A stretch of DNA of 43,988 bases, from positions 1 to 43,988 of the forward strand of contig JAOTSS010000009.1 in NCBI GenBank assembly GCA_029864805.1. The letters run 5' to 3'. Shown in pieces: positions 40,077 through 43,988 of the stretch; position 1 is the stretch's first letter, and the number at the start of each line of letters is the position of its first letter. The translations under genes were made by a program, and so were the position numbers. The notes below the pieces were generated by a model that worked only from the letters and a program-made list of their open reading frames with translations, was not told the DNA's origin and searched no databases. Origin of the DNA: Candidatus Nitrosopumilus sp. (GTDB taxonomy: Archaea > Thermoproteota > Nitrososphaeria > Nitrososphaerales > Nitrosopumilaceae).

Positions 40077-40502
40077 CTAAAACGTTTTGGTCTTTCTTAG
40101 AAAAATTGTGACTGATGTCATATAGCATGCAGTTGCAATTACTTCTGAAATTATGGATGCAAGATATGGCTCTATTCCAATTTCTAGAAAATAGTACAGC
40201 GTAGGCCATCTTATTCCTAGGTACACTATCTCAGCTAATCCAAAAGAGGAAATTAATGCAAATAATTCTTTTTTTATTAAATTTGATTTCATTTCTCTGT
40301 ATCGCTCAATATTGTCCCAATAAAATAAACCAGAAAAAATTCCAAAGTATACAACATACCCAATAATTATGGTGATTGTTGTGTTTAGATAATTATCATA
40401 TTCTGTTAATAACTGAGCAACGATTGCTGATAGAGATGCTGATACAATAAAACAAATTAAAAAACTTCTGTTAATTTGAAGTAATTGCTGGTTTAGTTTC
40501 AT
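40077..40502 (-). CDS. Four-helix integral membrane protein (141 aa)
   Basis: Four hydrophobic segments are visible: near residues 12-32 (FLICFIVSASLSAIVAQL), 43-61 (TITIIIGYVVYFGIFSGLF), 81-99 (ELFALISSFGLAEIVYLG) and 112-133. The short, four-helix layout is reminiscent of GtrA- or DUF-type proteins, but no signature is definite. Stop codon touches the stop of the CBS gene. Confidence 0.65.
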   Translation of the reverse strand: MKLNQQLLQINRSFLICFIVSASLSAIVAQLLTEYDNYLNTTITIIIGYVVYFGIFSGLFYWDNIERYREMKSNLIKKELFALISSFGLAEIVYLGIRWPTLYYFLEIGIEPYLASIISEVIATACYMTSVTIFLRKTKTF

Positions 40503-40551
40503 GAAAATTTTGTGTGATAACTAATATTTTGTGTTAACTCTTGACAAAATA

Positions 40552-41106
40552 ATGAAGAATAGATGCGAATGGGCAAAAGAAGAACCCGATATTACATATC
40601 ATGATATGGAATGGGGAAAGCCGCAGCACGATGATCAGAAATTATTTGAGTTTCTAATATTGGAGGGTGCGCAAGCTGGCCTGTCTTGGACTACTATACT
40701 CAAGCGTAGAGATGGCTACAGGAAGGCATTTTCAGATTTTGATGTCCTCAAGGTCTCAAAATACAATAAAAAACACATTAAAAAACTTCTCAAAGATGAA
40801 TCCATAATTAGAAATAACCTCAAAATCAACTCTGCAATTAATAACGCTAATCAATTCCTCAAGATTCAGGAAGAATATGGCTCGTTTGATAACTATCTCT
40901 GGGGGTTTGTAAATCACAAGCCTATAAAAAACACATTCAAAAAACTCTCTGAACTACCTACATCGACTAAAATTTCGGAAAAACTAAGCGAAGATCTTAA
41001 AAAACGTGGATTTAATTTTGTGGGGCCTACGATTTGTTATGCCCTGATGCAGGCAATCGGGATGGTCAACGATCATACGTATGGGTGCTATCTATATGAA
41101 AAATAA
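40552..41106 (+). CDS. tag: DNA-3-methyladenine glycosylase I (Tag)
   Basis: A ~184-residue Tag-family glycosylase. RCEWAKEE at the N-terminus and HTYGCY near the end provide the Cys/His zinc site. YHDMEWG, FEFLILEGAQAGLSWTTILKRR (with catalytic Glu), FVGPTICYALMQAIGMVNDH are all family hallmarks. It excises 3-methyladenine from alkylated DNA in base-excision repair. ATG at 40552 is preferred; the TATA-like TAATATTTT is ~26 bp upstream, and the upstream GTG at 40531 would fall next to it. Confidence 0.93.
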   Translation: MKNRCEWAKEEPDITYHDMEWGKPQHDDQKLFEFLILEGAQAGLSWTTILKRRDGYRKAFSDFDVLKVSKYNKKHIKKLLKDESIIRNNLKINSAINNANQFLKIQEEYGSFDNYLWGFVNHKPIKNTFKKLSELPTSTKISEKLSEDLKKRGFNFVGPTICYALMQAIGMVNDHTYGCYLYEK

Positions 41107-41132
41107 TTAAGGAAGAGTGTTTTCTTTTAATT

Positions 41133-41504
41133 ATGGCTGAAGGAAAATTTGCAACATCTGTAACCTGTATGGATGGACGAATACAACTCCCACTGGCAAA
41201 ATGGATTAAAGAAAACTATTCAGTTGATTATGTTGATGCAATTACAGAACCGGGTATTGATAAAAAGATTGCAGAGAATTCAAAACTTGAATCAATTAAA
41301 ACCAAAATTGGAATATCAATAAATGCCCACAAGTCTGGATTGATTGTAGTGTCGGGCCACTATGATTGTGCTGGAAATCCTGTGTCTGATGATGAACACA
41401 TTTCACAAATCAAAAAAGGAGTAGATGTAATCTCTTCATGGAATTTAGATGCAAAAGTTATTGGTGTTTGGGTTGACGGTTCCTGGAATATTGTACCTGT
41501 TTAA
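41133..41504 (+). CDS. Minimal beta-carbonic-anhydrase-like protein
   Basis: A 123-residue protein with the two zinc-site motifs of beta-carbonic anhydrases: CMDGR at 12-16 (Cys, Asp, Arg) and GHYDCAG at 75-81 (His76, Cys79). It is much shorter than classical enzymes (~200), lacking the N-terminal helices. Related short proteins may hydrate CO2, or bind zinc and other molecules. In an autotroph relying on bicarbonate fixation, a CO2-related role is attractive but unproven. 26 bases after tag. Confidence 0.72.
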   Translation: MAEGKFATSVTCMDGRIQLPLAKWIKENYSVDYVDAITEPGIDKKIAENSKLESIKTKIGISINAHKSGLIVVSGHYDCAGNPVSDDEHISQIKKGVDVISSWNLDAKVIGVWVDGSWNIVPV

Positions 41505-41528
41505 GGTTTAGAATTTTTTGCCAATGTC

Positions 41529-42794
41529 ATGAATGAGAGATTTTCTCTGTTTTCAAAGACTGCAGGTCCTGGAATCTTATTTGCGTGCACTGCAATTGGG
41601 GTCTCTCATTTAGTTCAGTCCACTAGGGCTGGGGCTGATTTTGGATTGATGATGTTGGGATTTGTGATATTGGTAACTGTTTTGAAATATCCTTTTTTTG
41701 AATATGGTTCTCGTTATGCAAACTCTACACAAACAAGTATAATTGACGGTTACCAAAAACTTGGCAAACCTGCACTTTGGTTGTATTTTCTACTAACAAT
41801 AGCATCCATGTTTTTTGTGACAGGTGCAGTAGGATTTGTTACTGCAGGATTTTTTGAAAATCTCTTTGGAATTGATTTTCTCGGAGAATGGACTGTGGTA
41901 ATTTTATTTGCAGTATGTGTTGGAATATTGGCAATTGGGAAATACAATGTACTTGACAGTTTAATCAAGATTATCGCAATTGTTTTGTTAGTTTCTACTG
42001 TATCTGCATTTTTGTTTGCATTGTACAACGGTCCTATAGAACCTATATCTGAATTTGAACCGAAGGAACTTTGGACTCTCTCTGGAATCTTTTTCTTACT
42101 TGCGTTAATGGGATGGATGCCAACAGCCATTGATCTTTCAAGCTGGAATAGTCTATGGACTTTGGAGCGAATAAAACAAACAAACTACAAACCAAAATTA
42201 AAAGAAACTCTCTTGGAATTCAGATTGGCATATCTTATTACGGGAATCCTTGCAGTTATGTTTGTTGTACTTGGAACGTTTATCTTCTATGGTGCTAGTT
42301 ATGAATTGCCAAATAGCAATTCTGATTTTGCACATAAAGTTGTAACACTATACACTGAAACAATTGGTGATTGGAGCTATGTAATAATTGCAGCATCTAC
42401 ATTTACTGTGATGTTTGGGACTATCATTGCAGTCTTTGATGGTTACTCAAGATCATTGCAGAGAACTGTTGAGTTGATTTTTACAAAAAAACAGGCTAAA
42501 ATACGCACAAAATTTCGCACATTTTATGTAGCCTTTTTGATTCTACTATCTGTGGGATCTCTTATAGTGATATTTCAATTTGGAAACAATCTCAAAGAAC
42601 TAGTTGATTTTGCAACTGTTTTGTCCTTTGTGATAGCCCCTGTGATTGCCATTTTTAATTTTAGATTAGTTACAGGCAAATTTCTTGAGAAAGTAGATCA
42701 GCCATCTGTTTTCTTGAGAATTCTGAGTTTTGCAGGAATTATATTTTTATCTGGTTTTGCATTATTCTTTCTAATAACTAAATTCTATTCTTAA
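41529..42794 (+). CDS. NRAMP-family-like metal transporter, non-canonical
   Basis: A 421-residue polytopic protein with ~11 hydrophobic segments. It starts like NRAMP proteins (TAGPGILFACTAIGVSHLV), but the DPGN metal motif of TM1 is replaced by the region IGVSH. In TM6, the usual MPH is MGWMPTAIDLSSW. NRAMP carriers import Mn(II)/Fe(II) by proton symport; altered binding residues suggest a different ion or lost transport specificity. Start ATG at 41529, 24 bases after the beta-CA-like gene, probably one transcript. Confidence 0.85.
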   Translation: MNERFSLFSKTAGPGILFACTAIGVSHLVQSTRAGADFGLMMLGFVILVTVLKYPFFEYGSRYANSTQTSIIDGYQKLGKPALWLYFLLTIASMFFVTGAVGFVTAGFFENLFGIDFLGEWTVVILFAVCVGILAIGKYNVLDSLIKIIAIVLLVSTVSAFLFALYNGPIEPISEFEPKELWTLSGIFFLLALMGWMPTAIDLSSWNSLWTLERIKQTNYKPKLKETLLEFRLAYLITGILAVMFVVLGTFIFYGASYELPNSNSDFAHKVVTLYTETIGDWSYVIIAASTFTVMFGTIIAVFDGYSRSLQRTVELIFTKKQAKIRTKFRTFYVAFLILLSVGSLIVIFQFGNNLKELVDFATVLSFVIAPVIAIFNFRLVTGKFLEKVDQPSVFLRILSFAGIIFLSGFALFFLITKFYS

Positions 42795-42853
42795 TATCTT
42801 TAAAAACTAGCGAAACCATTTTTAATTAAGAGCGTTTTACAAATGTGATTAAA

Positions 42854-43372
42854 ATGAAACTTTCCTCTAATATGAAAAAAGTCTTAAATGACCAAATTCT
42901 TCTTGAAGCTTCTGCATCTAACAGCTATCTTGCGATGGCATCATGGTGTGAGATTACAGGATATCAAGGGGCTGCAAACTACTTTTACGCCCAATCCGAT
43001 GAAGAAAGAACTCACATGCTCAAAATTCTTCATTATCTTAATTCCCTTGGAACGCCCGCAACGGTTCCTGCAATCAAAGCGCCCGTAAGTTCATATAAAT
43101 CACTTGAGGAGTTGATAAAAACAGCACTGAAAAATGAACAATCTGTAACTAAAGCAATTCATCACATGGTGGAAATTGCACAAAAAGAAAAAGATCATTC
43201 GACATATGCCTTCTTAGAATGGTTTGTAAATGAACAAGTCCAAGAAGAAACAAAATTTGAAACAATACTGCAAAAATTTGATCTTTTAGGAAGAGATAAA
43301 CTTGCAATCCATGAAATAGACAAACTTCTTGCATCAGATGCAGCATCTGTTGAATCTGATCCTGCTGCATAG
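42854..43372 (+). CDS. Ferritin
   Basis: A ~172-residue bacterial-type ferritin. The four-helix bundle ligands are visible: LLEASASNSYLAMASW (first Glu), DEERTHM (Glu and His), and FVNEQVQEETKFE (late Glu). It stores iron as ferric mineral after ferroxidation. ATG at 42854 is chosen over the upstream GTG at 42845, because a TATA-like TTTTTAATTAAG (~42820-42832) is centred ~27 bp upstream. Near an NRAMP-like carrier, giving an iron-handling context. Confidence 0.93.
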   Translation: MKLSSNMKKVLNDQILLEASASNSYLAMASWCEITGYQGAANYFYAQSDEERTHMLKILHYLNSLGTPATVPAIKAPVSSYKSLEELIKTALKNEQSVTKAIHHMVEIAQKEKDHSTYAFLEWFVNEQVQEETKFETILQKFDLLGRDKLAIHEIDKLLASDAASVESDPAA

Positions 43373-43413
43373 CGTTTCTAAAATAATTAATACTGCATGT
43401 TTCAAATCTTTTC

Positions 43414-43746
43414 ATGACAGTTACCGTGACAAAAAAACCTGGAGGAATAACACAACTATTTAACACCGAAACAGGAAGGGTCACCTACAAGTGCAAAGCA
43501 GATTCTGCTTTCATGTTAATTGAGGCATTTGGAGGAATTGTCCAGTTTAACCAAAAAGGTGCGATGGCAACTGTTACTGGTCATATAACGTTTCTGGAAT
43601 CATGTGATGTTCTCAAAAAAGGGCATCCCAACTATCAAGATGCTCTAAGTACGATAATCTCTTCACACAAGGAGTTTGCACAAAATATTTCTGATATGCA
43701 TCAAAAAGAAATTCAAGAACTTGAAAATAAATTAGTAGATCTTTAA
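43414..43746 (+). CDS. Hypothetical protein (110 aa)
   Basis: ATG at 43414 with a TATA-like AATAATTAATAC ~27 bp upstream. The N-terminal half is beta-rich (TVTVTKKPGGITQLF, RVTYKC) and the C-terminal half helical (SSHKEFAQNISDMHQKEIQEL). No signal peptide or known family; a small ligand- or protein-binding role cannot be excluded. Overlaps the end of a convergent Cys-rich micro-gene by 4 bases. Confidence 0.65.
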   Translation: MTVTVTKKPGGITQLFNTETGRVTYKCKADSAFMLIEAFGGIVQFNQKGAMATVTGHITFLESCDVLKKGHPNYQDALSTIISSHKEFAQNISDMHQKEIQELENKLVDL

Positions 43747-43853
43747 GGTTCTAATTTTTCACACTTGCAGCCTCTTACTAGACATTTTCCATCTCCATCC
43801 ATATGTATGGAATTATCATGATGATATCCTATTTTCTTATTATTACAATTCAT
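43743..43853 (-). CDS. Cys/His micro-protein (36 aa)
   Basis: ATG at 43853, TAA at 43743-43745. MNCNNKKIGYHH, then an acidic loop (HMDGDGKC) and GCKCEK at the end place four Cys and several His in 36 residues, consistent with one metal site. A TATA-like GTTAATTTAAC is ~26 bp upstream. Similar to the next partial gene in style, not in sequence. Confidence 0.5.
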   Translation of the reverse strand: MNCNNKKIGYHHDNSIHMDGDGKCLVRGCKCEKLEP

Positions 43854-43892
43854 GTTGATTTGTATGATTTTTTGTTAAATTAACTTGTTTTT

Positions 43893-43988
43893 CTAACCGT
43901 AAATCATACAGTGTTCGCATTCACAAAAATCTTGCTCTTTTGTTTTTTTCAGACACTTCTTATGTTGTCCTGCTTGACATTGAACACA
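43893..43988 (-). CDS. Cys-rich micro-protein, partial (runs off window)
   Basis: The minus-strand frame enters from the right edge and ends with TAG at 43893-43895. The 31 visible residues contain CVQC, KKC, and FCECEHC, i.e. seven Cys, indicating a zinc- or cluster-binding peptide. The 5' end lies beyond the window. Confidence 0.5.
   Translation of the reverse strand, partial: CVQCQAGQHKKCLKKTKEQDFCECEHCMIYG

Overview
The window looks like a chromosomal piece of an ammonia-oxidising archaeon (Nitrososphaerota, formerly Thaumarchaeota; Nitrosopumilus/Nitrosarchaeum-like). The evidence is the 3' end of an archaeal 23S rRNA, a TFIIB-type transcription factor, a Nre DNA-repair protein with a PCNA-binding tail, a two-subunit PhaC/PhaE polyhydroxyalkanoate synthase, thaumarchaeal-type hypothetical families (roadblock-like DUF6659-type, DUF5654-type, PEF C-terminal tails), low GC, and many genes with an A/T-rich TATA element about 26-28 bases before the start codon, as expected for leaderless mRNAs. 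No genome or database was consulted; all family names come from reading the translated sequence.

Layout. 1-520: end of 23S rRNA and a hairpin-rich spacer. 521-1983: a divergent module of an RHH-type regulator, a 49-residue protein and an OsmC-family protein around repeated ATGATATCAT palindromes. 2038-4900: a large exported protein with a degenerate nuclease domain, then an 11-bp repeat cluster. 4939-6784: a roadblock-like protein, and a 95-residue protein translationally coupled to a 2-oxoglutarate/Fe(II) oxygenase. 6881-13688: Dps, three adjacent exported-protein genes, and an exported metallo-beta-lactamase-fold enzyme. 13816-18576: SRPBCC protein, RDD membrane protein, methyltransferase, micro zinc ribbons, MsrA and a universal stress protein. 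18700-22499: the PHA region, with an alpha/beta hydrolase, a phasin-like protein fused to an AbrB domain, a second phasin, PhaC/PhaE and a divergent roadblock-like gene. 22537-29952: phosphoribosyltransferase, GIY-YIG-like protein, TFB, biotin ligase, zinc fingers, a Met-rich winged-helix protein, CoA-binding protein and an Obg-type GTPase. 30180-32806: a BtuF-like gene, a zinc ribbon and a small gene, each broken by a one-base shift, flanking an intact NreA. 32912-43988: third phasin, matrixin-type protease, three CBS-domain proteins, SHOCT protein, DUF5654-type protein, exported dienelactone-hydrolase-like enzyme, Tag glycosylase, mini beta-carbonic-anhydrase-like protein, NRAMP-like transporter, ferritin and two Cys-rich micro-proteins.

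Themes. Oxidative-stress and iron handling recur (OsmC, Dps, MsrA, ferritin, NRAMP-like carrier, Fe(II) oxygenase). Carbon storage is represented by a compact PHA locus. Four exported proteins share a previously unnamed (to my knowledge) C-x(14-16)-C-x(11)-RGW module. Several divergent pairs appear to share one symmetric TATA element. The most promising under-described items are this module, the 95-residue/oxygenase pair, the RHH/OsmC operator system and the phasin-AbrB fusion.
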